Program-made: the position numbers and the translations under genes
Source of the DNA: Periplaneta americana
Taxonomy: Eukaryota; Arthropoda; Insecta; Blattodea; Blattidae
Length of the DNA: 64,000 bases
Assembly: GCF_040183065.1 (NCBI RefSeq)
Contig: NC_091131.1
Span: forward strand, 99,758,330-99,822,329
Direction: 5' to 3'
Shown: piece by piece, positions 43,052 through 54,439 of the stretch
Layout of the letters: each line of letters opens with the position of its first letter
Position numbering within the stretch: position 1 is the stretch's first letter
Notes under the pieces: generated by a model
Databases searched by the model: none
Seen by the model: the letters and a program-made list of their open reading frames with translations, nothing else
What the model was told of the DNA's origin: nothing

Positions 43052-44280
43052 CATCAGTGCGGTTTTCGGCGTAATAGATCGACTATTGATCAGATTTTTT
43101 GTATTCGACAGATAATGGAGAAAAAATGGGAGTATAAGGGTACAGTGCATCAGTTATTCATAGATTTCAAAAAGGCATATGACTCGGTTAAGAGGGAAGT
43201 ATTATATGATATTCTTATTGAATTTGGTATTCCAAGAAACTAGTTCGATTAATTAAAATGTGTCTCAGTGAAACATACAGCAGAGTCCGTATAGGTCAGT
43301 TTCTATCTGATGCTTTTCCAATTCACTGCGGGCTAAAGCAGGGAGATGCACTATCACCCTTACTTTATTACTTCGCTCTAGAATATGCCATTAGGAAAGT
43401 TCAGGATAACAGGCAGGGTTTGGAATTGAATGGGTTACATCAGCTTCTTGTCTATGCGGATGACGTGAATATGTTAGGAGAAAATACACAAATGATTAGG
43501 GAAAACACAGGAATTTTACTTGAAGCAAGTAAAGCGATCGGTTTGGAAGTAAATCCCGAAAAGACAAAGTATATGATTATGTCTCGTGACCAGAATATTG
43601 TACGAAATGGAAATATAAAAATTGGAGATTTATCCTTCGAAGAAGTGAAAAATTCAAATATCTTGGAGCAACAGTAACAAATATAAATGACACTCGAGAG
43701 GAAATTAAACGCAGAATAAATATGGGAAATGCGTGTTATTATTCAGTTGAGAAGCTCTTATCATCCAGTCTGCTGTCCAAATATCTGAAAGTTAGAATTT
43801 ATAAAACAGTTATATTACCAGTTCTTCTGTATGGTTGTGAAACTTGGACTCTCACTCTGAAGGAGGAACATAGGTTAAGGGTGTTTGAGAATAAGGTGCT
43901 TAGGAAAATATTTGGGGCTAAGAGGGATGAAGTTACAGGAGAATGGAGAAGTTACACAACACAGAACTGCACGCATTGTATTCTTCACCTGACATAATTA
44001 GGAACATTAAATCCAGACTTTGAGATGGGCAGGGCATGTAGCACGTATGGGCGAATCCAGAAATGCATATAGAGTGTTAGTTGGGAGACCGGAGGGAAAA
44101 AGACCTTTAGCGAGGCCGAGACGTAGATGGGAGGATAATATTAAAATGGATTTGAGGGAGGTGGGGTATGATGATAGAGACTGGATTAATCTTGCACAGG
44201 ATAGGGACCGATGGCAGGCTTATGTGAGGGCGGCAATGAACCTTCAGGTTCCTTAAAAGACATTTGTAAGTAAGTAAGTA
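43052..44280 (+). mobile_element. LINE family 1, copy B with 15 bp target duplication
   Basis: AGACACGAAATTGAT lies at 43037-43051 and 44281-44295. The 1,229 bp insert is a 5'-truncated non-LTR element ending in TTTGTAAGTAAGTAAGTAAG. It is the same family as 5220-5881 and 57085-57870. Confidence 0.93.
43055..44256 (+). pseudogene. LINE ORF2 reverse transcriptase, four frameshifts
   Basis: Readable segments are CGFRRNRSTIDQIFCIRQI, then LFIDFKKAYDSVKRE (motif A aspartate) to about 43240; a frameshift; [40 protein letters not shown] and [12 protein letters not shown] (motif C, both aspartates present); a frameshift near 43655; the thumb region RIYKTVILPVLLYGCETW; a frameshift near 43955; another near 44018; then MRWAGHVARMGESRN to a stop at 44256. 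The enzyme copies RNA into DNA at a nicked target. The catalytic residues survive but the four single-base indels inactivate the copy. The N-terminal endonuclease is cut off by 5' truncation. Confidence 0.92.
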
Positions 44281-44299
44281 AGACACGAAATTGATACCA

Positions 44300-45160
44300 T
44301 GAGAAACTAACTTATTTCTATATGTTAAATAGTGTTTGTAGTTCTCACATGTTGTTACTGATTATTAAAAAGCCGATGCTATTTTCTGCATGATGGTAAT
44401 CTTTCGTTAATATTGAAAACATTCCAAGTCATGTATGTCAATTTTGGATCTATTTCTGAATTTCGACAGAAAAATGTACCTGAATTGAAAATCATCTAAC
44501 ATTGCTGAGTTCTAAGACAAAAATCTGAATGCAGTGTTCATTCACTATTATCATTATCAAGAAAAGGAGTTTGTTTTTTTAAATCAGAGATCAGAAACAT
44601 GTCATGTACTTCATTCACAATCGTTATATGCAGTGTTCGAATTACTAAAAATGTAGAGGGAGGAAAAGTTTCACGCTGACATACTACTGTTTTTAGTATT
44701 TATAAAAATTATAACATATTCGATTTTAAAATTCGTTATTATTATTGTTTTTGTTGTTAACGTCCATTTTAATTACCATGACACCTAACATGGTATTCTT
44801 CCTATCCTAGCTTATGACTGGTACTAGATAATTCGCAAATCAATTACAAAATCGTATTATGAAAACAATAGTAAGAAACATTTAAGAAAATAGCAAATGT
44901 ATAATATTTCTGGCATAATTCTAAAAAGACACAGTCTAAAATGTTTTAGTTTTATTATGCTATAGGCTATTTACATTAAAGGATAACTTTTTCTTTTAAC
45001 GTTGAAGATCAGATGATACTTACAAACGACATTCAGAATAAGCTCATTACAGCAAATTCATTCTAGAGGAGAAAATGTTTTGACCACCATATAGAAAATA
45101 AAAGCAAGTTTTCGAAAATGAAATTTCAAGAACAATGTTGCTATTCAGGCTAGTATGGTA
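44300..45160. other. Non-coding stretch
   Basis: AT-rich, no recognisable feature. Confidence 0.5.
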
Positions 45161-45386
45161 GTAATAATACATCGTGTCCCACTTAAAACACCAATAAATG
45201 ATGTGGCAATAATACATATATGCCACAAAGAAATAAATGTACTTATATTTGGTAGCGAAGATCTTGCAATTTATGTAACTACGGTTGTCATGGAGATTGA
45301 GAAATGAATAAATTACAAACTGTAAAATGAAAGTTCATAGCTCTAATGAAAAACTTATTTAATTGAAAATTAACATTTTCAGATAC

Positions 45387-45510
45387 TGCATAACGTGGCC
45401 CGCCGAAGTGGTGTGCAACTTGAAAATGGGTCACAGTCCTGCTATCTATCCGCAGTATGCGGAACCCGAATCATGCAAGTGAAGTGGGCAGGCATTAGAT
45501 ACACATGCAC
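45387..45510 (+). mobile_element. 124 bp retroposed repeat, copy 1
   Basis: Flanked by the 14 bp duplication ACATTTTCAGATAC (45373-45386 and 45511-45524), so the exact insert is known. It contains AACTTGAAAATGGGTCACAG and AGTGAAGTGGGCAGGCATTA. The second copy is at 48967-49090. A weak B-box-like stretch (GGAACCCGAATC) is present. The class is undetermined but the duplication length suggests LINE-driven retroposition. Confidence 0.8.
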
Positions 45511-45599
45511 ACATTTTCAGATACATTAAGAGTTGCAATTTTAATCTTCAACAACATGACTACCATTTGCAGCATGGCAGATATCAAGCCAGTTGTCAA

Positions 45600-46561
45600 C
45601 CTATATCCAGGTTTTCCTCAGCATATCAATAGCAACATTTTGAATCGCAAGGCAGGTTCTGCACTTCAAGTCATTGAGATCAGCCACTGGTGTTCTATTC
45701 ACTTGATCCTTTACAAATCCCATAGAAAAGTCCAAAGGTGTTAGATCTGGTGACCTTGGTGGCCAAGCTATGGTCTTGGATCCCCTGCCAATCCACTGTC
45801 TTGGAAAGTTGTCATTAACAAAACTGTGTACCTGGCATGCAAAGTGAGGAGGAGCACCATCTTGCTGAAATGGTTCCAGCAGAAAGCTGTGGCACAACAT
45901 AGAACTCAAGCATGTCTAGATAGAAGTGGCAGTCACTGTAGGTTCAGCAAAAAAAGAAGAGACCTACCACACCAGACATTAATTTTGGCAGAGAATCACG
46001 TTCATGTTAAAACACAACATGCAGATTCGCACTTTCCCAGATTCTGCAATAATTGTGTCTGTTGATTTTTCCTGATATGTGGAATGTTGACTCACCTGAG
46101 AAACACACATGATCTAAGGTACGAATTGTCTTCATCAATTTTGTCCAAGACACTCATAACATAAGCCAGCCTTTCATCTTTATCGTCAGGCTTGATCCAC
46201 TGTTATTTGAATTTTGTATGCTCACAGCCAGAGCCTTTTATGCACAACATTATGAACTATACTGCGAGGAAGCTGGAATTGCAAATCAGCTTTTTGGATT
46301 GATTCTGTTGGGCTTCTTGTAAAGCAGGTTCTAATGCGTTCAATGTTATCTTCAGACATTTTTTTTCTTAGAATGCTAATCAGTTTTTGGCAACAAGCTT
46401 CCTGTTTGCTTGAATTTTGTATCCCAACTCATTATTCTCTTATAGTCAGAAATGGGATCGTATTTTTTAAGATTGTATTCACGACGAAATTGGGACTGTA
46501 CATGCTTCACAAACTTTCTGTTAATCAAAGAATACAAGAGATTTTCTGTTTGCATCCACAT
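45600..46561 (-). pseudogene. DUF4817/DDE_3 mariner-like transposase pseudogene
   Basis: The minus strand starts at ATG 46561: MWMQTENLLYSLINRKFVKH, then FRREYNLKKYDPISDYKRIM and KFKQTGSLLP (helix-turn-helix). Next, across frame changes, come MSEDNIERIRTCFTRSP, a region with FLR.VNIPHI and KINVWCG-like text around the first catalytic aspartates, then a clean 102-codon stretch with FQQDGAPPHFACQVHSFVND, WIGRGSKTIAWPPRSPDLTP and LDFSMGFVKDQVNRTP. DDE_3 enzymes cut and paste DNA at TA. Aspartate in QQDGAPPH and the PDL.PLDF block are intact. Several stops and frameshifts upstream inactivate it. The stop is just before the left arm. Confidence 0.85.
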
Positions 46562-46754
46562 TACTCTAGTTTCACAGAATTAACAGTTTGTTATTATTTA
46601 TTCATTTCCCATTCTCCATGACAACCACTGTTATATAAATTGCAAGATCTGCACTACCAAACCTAGGTATAGCTATTTCTCTTTGGCATATATATTTTGA
46701 ATTGTAGCCATTTCTTTTATTGGTGTTTTAAGCACGACAGTGTATTAAAACATA

Positions 46755-48960
46755 TATTCAGGAAAGAGAATTTTCTCTCCCAGGTTGGAAATGAACACAG
46801 GAATGCAGAAGTTGGGGAAAAAAATCCGAAAGAGAGGAAATTCCCTGGCTTCCTGCCACCACTGATTATATCCTTAATTCCACATGTTCTATTACATTAC
46901 TTACACCATCTAAATTGTAGTTTTTAGCTATAGTTAAATACAAATAGCCTCAGGCACATTAGTTTTGTCTGCAAAATTCAAAGTTAATGTCTTATTGACA
47001 GCGAGAAGTATCTTAAAGCTTTAGACATAATAAACTGAACATGTAAACTATATAGATGACGCAACTTTTAATTTATACAATAATCTCAGATTCCTGCAGA
47101 TTGAAACGTAACAAACAGTTAACTTCATAAATAATTCAGCATTTAAAATAAGTTCCACACAAATCTGAAGACAGAAATGGAATCCTAAGAAAAAGTACTC
47201 TTTACTCCAGGTTTATTAGTAAAAAAAAAATATCAAGTAGGCTCAGTTCTGATTGAGCAGTTACTTTAAAGGAGCATATTTGCAACTATCAATCTTCCAA
47301 ACAGTTCGTTTGTGGATCCATTTTTACTGAGCCTTTTTTGCTTCTATTAATATGTACTTTCAACCATTTTAGTTTGAGCTATCAATTTTGATATACCCTA
47401 TACAATTTCATTGTGGAAAGGAATATTATTCTGAACTAAAGTTTGATAAAGAACTTGATAAAATGTAATATTTTCATATAGACAATAATTCGACAGTATA
47501 TACAAAACATATTTTTTAACTGACATTTTGTTACATAAATGTTTATTACACTAACATTTCAGTGTACTGACAAGAATCAGGGAAGTCATCTTCATTAAAT
47601 GAAGCAAATGTATTATCCTTGCCCTTTGATTCTTGTGAAGGAAAGGAAATACTTCGAAAAATAATAGAGCAGGCAGTAATTAATATTGTTAATTATTATA
47701 CATTCAGTAATCTGTACAAATCATTTCACATACATACAAACTTATTCAACTGTACAATGCACAAGTAATTTGAGCATAAAGATTGATATCGACTATTTAT
47801 ATTTTACACTCATACGATTTTGCATTCACATAAACATACGTCTTCCACACCAGTATCTTTATACTATATAATTATGTAGTTCTCATAGCAACGGTTAACA
47901 AATCAAATATTCTAAATGAGGATGATACTGCAATTTTCACTAAAGTCTTTCAATCTCAACAAAATAAATACATTTAGTTTAAAACAAATAAATAACAGTA
48001 AAATATATGACACAATAGAGCATGTTGAAGGCAATATCGCGAAATCTGAATGTTGTTGCTGAATGAATGTTACAAGTAAATGGTGTTGATATCATGGTCG
48101 TCCAACTTCTTGTCCCATACACTAATTTTTTAACAATTTGAACCGTTCTTGTTTGCATAGTACCTGTCTGTTGGAGCTGAGCTTCAATATTAAATGTAAA
48201 CAAGTGAATGTTTAAAAAATACACTTCATCATTTTACCATAAAATAAACTCATGATAAAAAAACTGAAGGTTAAAAAATATGAAACATAGTTTTAATATA
48301 ATCAGTGTTGTACCAGTAATTAGAATCAATTAGTTGAAAAGCATACCCAAATCAGAGAAAAAATGACAACATGACAAAGAAAAGATAAAAGATATTGTTG
48401 GCTTACTTCTAAAATCCTCATATCTGTGTTTGAGGAAACAGTACATTAGAGCAAAATAACTTATTCTGTTTATATCCCAACTAACAACTGTTATGCATTT
48501 GTTACTTATAAAATACAGAAACATTAGTAGACTTCAGAGGTTTTATCAACAGACAAACTTTGAAAATATACACAGATTTCAACATTCAAGAAAAATTAGA
48601 TTTACAGGGTTTTAGAAGTAAGCAGACGATATGTTTCAAAGAATATCCACTCGTATTATTGAAATGAGAAGTCACGGAAAAAAGTTACACAATGCGAAAC
48701 CACATCAGTATCTACTTATAAATTCTTAAATTCTTACTTTTTATTAGTAATATGTGTATAACCAAAAGAACTTAGTTTCTTTTCTTTCCTTTCATAATGA
48801 GAAAAGCAAATATCAGAGAATATGAATCATGGATCTATTACAATGCATCTTTTTCATAAACAATTTCGAAAATAACTGATCTCGCACAACAAACTGGATA
48901 CATAAGTTAACTTCTGATCTTCTTCTTCCTAGTAAACGGCATAACACTTCACAGATACAC
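46755..48960. other. Non-coding AT-rich stretch
   Basis: No gene, element end or repeat was recognised. Confidence 0.5.
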
Positions 48961-48966
48961 ATTATG

Positions 48967-49090
48967 TAAAGCATGGCCAGCCAAAGTGGTATACAAATTG
49001 AAAATGGGTCACAGTCTTGCCATCTATCCACAATATGTGGAACCTGAATCACGCAAGTGAAGTGGGTAGGCATTAGATATACATACAAAA
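48967..49090 (+). mobile_element. 124 bp retroposed repeat, copy 2
   Basis: Closely matches 45387-45510 (AAATTGAAAATGGGTCACAG, then AAGTGAAGTGGGTAGGCATT). It runs into an (AC)n tract at 49091-49112. Confidence 0.8.
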
Positions 49091-49112
49091 ACACACACAC
49101 ACACACACACAC
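49091..49112. repeat. (AC)n microsatellite
   Basis: About 11 AC units at the end of the retroposed repeat. Confidence 0.9.
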
Positions 49113-49114
49113 TT

Positions 49115-50235
49115 CTAAGCTTCTAACCTCTGAACAGCAGAGAATTTCAATTCATAAAAATTATAATACCAGCTTCTAAATCATTGAAAGAAAAGTGGCA
49201 TTTTCATTTAGTGATATGCAGTGCTTTTCTTCTGGAGAAGAATGTGATGAAACTTTGTGTAGCAGATGATTATTGTCCAGTGCATGGGAATTTCAACTTT
49301 AAGACTTTCAAGGCCTAAGCAGAGTTCAAAGAAAAAATTATGTTAAAAACATAATTATTTCTCAATTCTATGATGAAAAATACAACAAAAAATGCTGTAA
49401 TGCTGTTCAGGAATGTTCTGCCAGAAAAAAAGCACTGGTGGTATGTACAAATGAACATAAATTTAAAACAACAAATTAGAGAGCCTTAGATCATGTAAGT
49501 ATAAAAATAATTAAATTTTTAATGGAAAGAAGTAGGTAATTTCTTGTAAAAAGAAACTTATTTCAACTTACTTTCAATGGACATGAAAAAAAAATAAAAG
49601 GTAACACTATTACCTCGTCATAGAATATCCTGTCTCATTCACTTCTCAGCTTCAGGTATTTTATGATTAATACACACTGTTTAAAATTTATAAAAATGAA
49701 CATTGGTTTCTGGACACGATTTCCAAACAGACATTAAAGTTATGTATTAAAGCAGGCTAAAATATAATATGCCAAACATAGGCAGGAAAAATTCTTCCAA
49801 AAATAAAACACAGCATTTTGTAAGAAACCCACAAGGAAATCCCACTTGATGCAAATTAAGTTGCATAATATGATTCATATGATGGATGGAGGTGGCCTGC
49901 ACCATCATGTGTGCTCATGAGTCCAGAGCTTCAGAAGAGTGGAGGTCAGGTGCTTTGAGGCATCCATGCTGGAATTAGAATTCCCATTGCTATCTAGCAT
50001 TAGAATCTGGCTACACAAATTAAAACCTGCACCACTTTGCAATCCAATAGAATACTACTTTTCCGATGTTCATGAAATGTGTAAGTATATAACAACTGTA
50101 CTAACTACCCATGTTTTCATGAGATGTGCATACTATACAGATTTTCTCTTTTTTTTTTTCAGCATAGCATTATAGAATTATATACAAATAATTTGTAAAC
50201 ACTGTTTAAATGTGATGCAAGTGTGTGAATATTAC
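49115..50235. other. Non-coding stretch
   Basis: No recognised feature. The open frame at 49939-50175 has no visible domain. Confidence 0.45.
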
Positions 50236-50351
50236 ATAACGCTATGGAAATATTTCTGTCAGAGAGAATGACAGCAGTAATTACAAACTAACTAGAGTAG
50301 GAGTCCCACAAGGAGCTGTAACTAGCACCTCCCTATTTAATGCATACTGTA

Positions 50352-51772
50352 CACTGTAAAACCTGTCTAAAATTGCCACTAGCCGTTTTTTGAAGAAATG
50401 GCCATTAGTACAGGTGACAACTAAAATAAGGTTATGACGAATTGGCTCGGATCTTATTTTATTACATGTTGTTGTTTAGTCAATTGTCCAAAGACAGGTC
50501 CGAACCTCAAAGTGATACCAACAAGGCACCACTTATGAGGCAACCTGGCCAGGAGATAATGGGGTAGGGTGACCAGTTCCTTTCCTCCTCCATTGCATAC
50601 ATCACTGACTAGCTACATATTACACTAGTCAGACTTCAGATACATACAAACAATTGTTCTTCCTCAGACACATATCGTCAAGTGAGATAATAATAAATGC
50701 TAATATGTAATGTTAATTAGACACACGTAATTACAATTTACCTGTACTAATATGACTTCTTAATTAGCTTATGAAAAAATCTTTCATTGTTTCATTACTA
50801 TTTGCACATTTCTTTTTAGCAGCACAAGTCAGCCATTGCATGCAAAAAAATCTTCTATGCCTAAATTCACTTCTTTCACTTTCTGTCGTGTTTTTTTCTC
50901 TAGCATTGGTCTACTGTCATCTTTGCACGTGCGCATTTAAACCAGTCATAAACGAAATCGTCCAGTTTTCTGCACTTCGACTCCCTCTTTCTCTTCACTT
51001 CAGGATGTGAATTTTCGTCCCATTCTTTTCAAATCCCTTTTTTGTCTTTAAGAATTTTATTGACTTGCGTTCTACTGCTTTGGAAAATTTCGACAAGTTT
51101 TGTGACAGAAATTCCTGTATCACTTTCAAGAATCACTTTTCTCCTTTCCTACGAACTTAAAATCAACGTTTTCTAATCGCCCATTACTGTATGTAAAGCC
51201 TTACACTGTATCATAGATTTTACTGACTGATATAATTGAACTCACTAAATTGGAGAGAATGTTTTCTAGAACAATGGCATTATTCACATAAAACTGCTCC
51301 AAATTTGAGCCACAAAAGTACAGTATTGAATACATTTCCGAACAAGCATTTTTAATGATTTTGCACACTGTCGGCTTGTTCAATCATGCCGCCCCATTCA
51401 CTGTCGCAAGTAATAAAATTTACAACTATGTTTACTTGTAACCTAAGGAGGGGAATAAGTTGCATTTATTTCACCCTAGGAAAGAGAAGGTGCAATGTAT
51501 TGTACGAATCCAATGGTCAGGCCAGCTTGATGACGCTTGTCTCAGAGATGAACATAGGGGTGTACAGTATAATGTTCAGAGCAGTTCATGCCAACTGTCT
51601 AACACAGGTAAATCTATGAAATGTGTCTGGCCACTGACCGAGGTGCAAGGTGGCCGCTTAAATGAGGGGTTATTTACATGGGCTTATGGGAAAATAAATC
51701 GGTTCCAGAGAAAAATGATCATTTATTGAAGTGATCACTGAGTGAAGATGCCCATTTCGTCAGGTTTCACTG
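50352..51772 (-). mobile_element. Pogo/Tigger-like element
   Basis: The ends CACTGTAAAACCTGTC and inverted CAGTGAAACCTGAC, bordered by TA (50350-50351 and 51773-51774), are pogo-type. The element sits inside the LINE reverse transcriptase ORF. The stretch 50461-50700 near the left end looks like a further insertion of unknown class. The total of 1.42 kb is shorter than a complete pogo element. Confidence 0.8.
50830..51170 (-). pseudogene. Pogo-like transposase N-terminal region (CENP-B-type HTH)
   Basis: The minus strand reads VRRKGEKVILESDTGISVTK, then LVEIFQSSRTQVNKILKDKK (first helix-turn-helix). After a stop comes EWDENSHPEVKRKRESKCRK and LDDFVYDWFKCARAKMTVD (second, CENP-B-type domain). 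It then decays into stops. The DDE catalytic region is not found, so it has been lost or replaced. The N-terminal domains bind the transposon ends. Confidence 0.75.
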
Positions 51773-52007
51773 TATAAATGATCTGCCAGACAAGTTAAGA
51801 AAAATAAAAGGTATTGAAATTGGTATGTTTGCTGACGACATTGTCAAAACATGGCATGAAAAACAAAACATTCTAGAAGAAACAAATAACACAGCCCTAC
51901 TACACTTCCAAGAATGGACTAAAGCAAACAACATGGAAATTAATACATGCAAAATAGTCCACCAATTTTTTTCTTTACGGTATGCAACCTGTAACTTATA
52001 CATACAT

Positions 52008-52105
52008 ACGTAAGTGTTCTGCCCATGGACAGGTCTATCACTGCAAACCCAGCATTCTCCAATATTTACTATTTTTTGCCTTCCTCTTAGTCTCCACATA
52101 TGACT
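52008..52105 (-). mobile_element. LINE family 2 tail fragment
   Basis: The reverse complement of this segment matches 30400-30488 (GAATGCTGGGTTTGCAGTGA, GGAAGGCAAAAAATAG). On the minus strand it ends in a GTATGTATG-type tail toward 51995. It is a very short 5'-truncated copy. Confidence 0.75.
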
Positions 52106-52656
52106 TAACACATAAAAATTAACAATGAAAACACACCAGAGTGAATGTACAAAATATCTAGGAATATGCATGGACAACAAACTAAACTGGAAAGCATATA
52201 TCTAACATACAGCAAAAAAAGTTGACAAACGATTAAGTCTAGTTAAATGGTTGACAGAAGCAATACTTAAGACACTAAGAACACGACTTACAAAACATAT
52301 GTGAAATCTCTGATGCAAAATGGAAGCAAAGTCCTAACATCAGCAAAAAACTCAATCACACATATGCTAGAGACAGTGTAGAATAAAGCTAAAACCTACA
52401 CTAGCACTACAATTGTATACATATAATCTACCCATACAAACAGAAATAAAACAAGCAGCTGTATCACTTATCAAGCTTTAAGCCCTGCCAGATGCCACAT
52501 GGATAAAACAATTGCAGGAACAGTATCACCTAAAAACACATACCTCACTGATTACAAGCACCAGTAAATTCCTTAAAAACCGCAACATACCTCCAATATT
52601 TGAACTTCTCTGTTGAGCACCAAATATTCAACATAAATCTAATTCTAATAGAAGAT

Positions 52657-52922
52657 GGTTTTTTTACTTCGTTATTTAACGACGCTGTATCAACTACGAG
52701 GTTATTTAGCTAGTGTCGATGGGATTGGTGATAGCGAGATGATATTTGGCAAGATAAGGCCAAGGATTCGCCATAGATTACCTGACATTTGCCTTACAGT
52801 TGGGGAAAACCTCGGGAAAAACCCAACCAGGTAATCAGCCCAAGCGGGAATCGAACCCGTGCTCGAGCACAACTCCAGATCGCCAGGCAAGCGCCTTAAT
52901 CGACCGAGCTATGCCAGTGGCT
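52657..52922 (-). mobile_element. SINE subfamily 2, complete, with target duplication
   Basis: Flanked by TAGAAGAT (52649-52656 and 52923-52930). The minus strand has head GGCATAGCTCGGTCGATTAA then GGCGC, B box GGGTTCGATTCCC, centre ACCTGGTTGGGTTTTTCCCG with TTTTCCCCAACTGTAAGG, and end TTGATACAGCGTCGTTAAAT. Confidence 0.9.
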
Positions 52923-53817
52923 TAGAAGATATTAAAAAAGGAGGAGAATAGATGTGATGTTGAAACAGGTAACAATAAAACAATAGAAGCAAGGTACCAC
53001 TTCAATGAATGGCTCAGAATATACACCAATGAATTCCACAAAGATAAAGAAGGAAGAGCAGATGCAGGCATACATTCCCATCTCTTTTTCCATTACATAC
53101 CAGTTGGTAAAAACATAACAAATTCTGATGTTGAAATTAAAGCAGTACAAATAGTATTTCAACAACTGACATACAGACCTCAGAAATTTAATAAAGTAGT
53201 TATACTAACAGATTCAATATTGGCAAAACAAGCAATAGCAGCAAATAACCACAATGAGTGTCCTCCCACATAGGAATAGAAGGGAATGACAAAGCCAATA
53301 CCTTAGCAAAGAAAGGAGCACACATTATTTCAGAAAAATCATTACTGATTCCTGCACCTGTAAAGATTCATAAAAAAGAAAACAAAAAATCATGTTCTTA
53401 GAAGATGCCTATAAAGTAACTAATGAGAAAAGTGGAAGGGATTACAGGATTTATGGTAACAAAATAAAAACAAGCCAAAAAGGGAGTCGGTTACTATATT
53501 CAGGCTGACCACTGGACATGACTGCTTAGCAGTCCACCTTCAGAAAATAAACATCTTCCAACCTGCCAACTGCACCGTGTGTAATGAGAAGGACTCTATC
53601 ATGGATGTTTTCCATTTCCACTCAATTCCGACCAAAAATTAGAATAATACTGTCCAGTTAGATTGGATGGCAAGAAGACTAATGGATTAACTCCAAAGTC
53701 TGCCGCTGGAAACACCAACAACTATGGAAATATCTAATTCATATCTTAGGTATTATAATTATAATCTGTGTAGTTTACCAAAATATGGTCTTGTCTGCAT
53801 CATCATCATCATGGTTT

Positions 53818-54028
53818 TTCTTACTTGGTTATTTAACGACACTGTATCAACTACGAGGGGTTCGCGATAGTGAGATGATATTTGACGAGATGAGGCCGAG
53901 GATTCGCCATAGATTACCTGACATTTGTCTTACACTTGGGCAAAATCTCTGAAAAAAACCCAACCAGGTAGGCTAAACAACCCGAGCAGGAATCGAACCC
54001 ATGTCCGAATCGGCAGGCAAGTGCCCTT
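53818..54028 (-). mobile_element. SINE subfamily 2, minus strand, shortened head
   Basis: Flanked by CATGGTTT (53810-53817 and 54029-54036). The centre and GCGTCGT-type end match 52657-52922. The head is partly deleted after the B box (GGGTTCGATTCC). Confidence 0.85.
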
Positions 54029-54439
54029 CATGGTTTAGGCTAGATATGATCTGTTCCAACTCCTAAACCTGTTCACGTCATGTCTTAACCCAATGGGCCT
54101 TGTATTAAAATTCCCTGCACTTGGTTTAATGTCCAGTTTCTGAAATAAATCAATTCTGTTAATAATGTTTCCTGTAACAACAGAGAGTCATTATTAGTGT
54201 AGCAATTCTTTTCAACTGCTGTAATTTCTGTTGTAACCATGAAAGATTCTTTATTCATTTTTAAGGGTTGTATTCATAGACGAGACTTTGGACCAAAGTT
54301 GACTTTCGAAAATATGAAGTCACCAATTTCCTATTCACAGTCGACACTTTGATGAAAGTAAACTTCAATCGTGACTTTACTTCCAAGTCGCTGAAAATCT
54401 AGACTTTGACTCTGACTTTCGTTCGTCGCCATAAGAAAA

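Larger units (their letters stand above)
45165..46746 (-). mobile_element. Mariner-like (DUF4817/DDE_3) element with ~165 bp inverted repeats
   Basis: The segment 45165-45328 is repeated inverted at 46583-46746, with landmarks ACTTAAAACACCAATAAA, AGATCTTGCAATTTAT and GGTTGTCATGGAGA. The transposase lies between them on the minus strand. A 124 bp repeat inserted later (45387-45510) between the left arm and the gene. The extreme terminal bases are eroded (CGTGTCCCACTT versus TGTCGTGCTT), so a TA target is likely but not proven. Confidence 0.85.
50240..53745 (+). pseudogene. Jockey-like LINE RT/RNase H pseudogene pieces
   Basis: Before the pogo insertion: NYKLTRVGVPQGAVTSTSLF then NAY. After it: INDLPDKLRKIKGIEIGMFA with FADD (catalytic motif C) and HFQEWTKANNMEINTCK. 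After the LINE fragment: CTKYLGICMDNKLNWKAYI and KKVDKRLSLVKWLTEA with stops. After the SINE: YHFNEWLRIYTNEFHKDKEG (RNase H first motif, N where D is usual), GRADAGIHSHLFF, EIKAVQIVFQQL, VVILTDSILAKQ, HIGIEGNDKANTLAKKGA. The last part is GHDCLAVHLQKINIFQPANC with CTVCNEKDS, a Cys-rich knuckle. Many stops make this one of the oldest insertions here. Confidence 0.8.
50240..53760 (+). mobile_element. Jockey-like LINE, old and multiply interrupted
   Basis: Plus-strand remnants occur in correct order: a reverse transcriptase GVPQG block (50300), the FADD block (51830), RNase H (53010-53330) and a terminal zinc knuckle (53520-53600). Insertions split it: a pogo element (50352-51772), a LINE family 2 fragment (about 52008-52105) and a SINE (52657-52922). 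The 5' part is not seen and no target duplication is readable. Confidence 0.8.
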
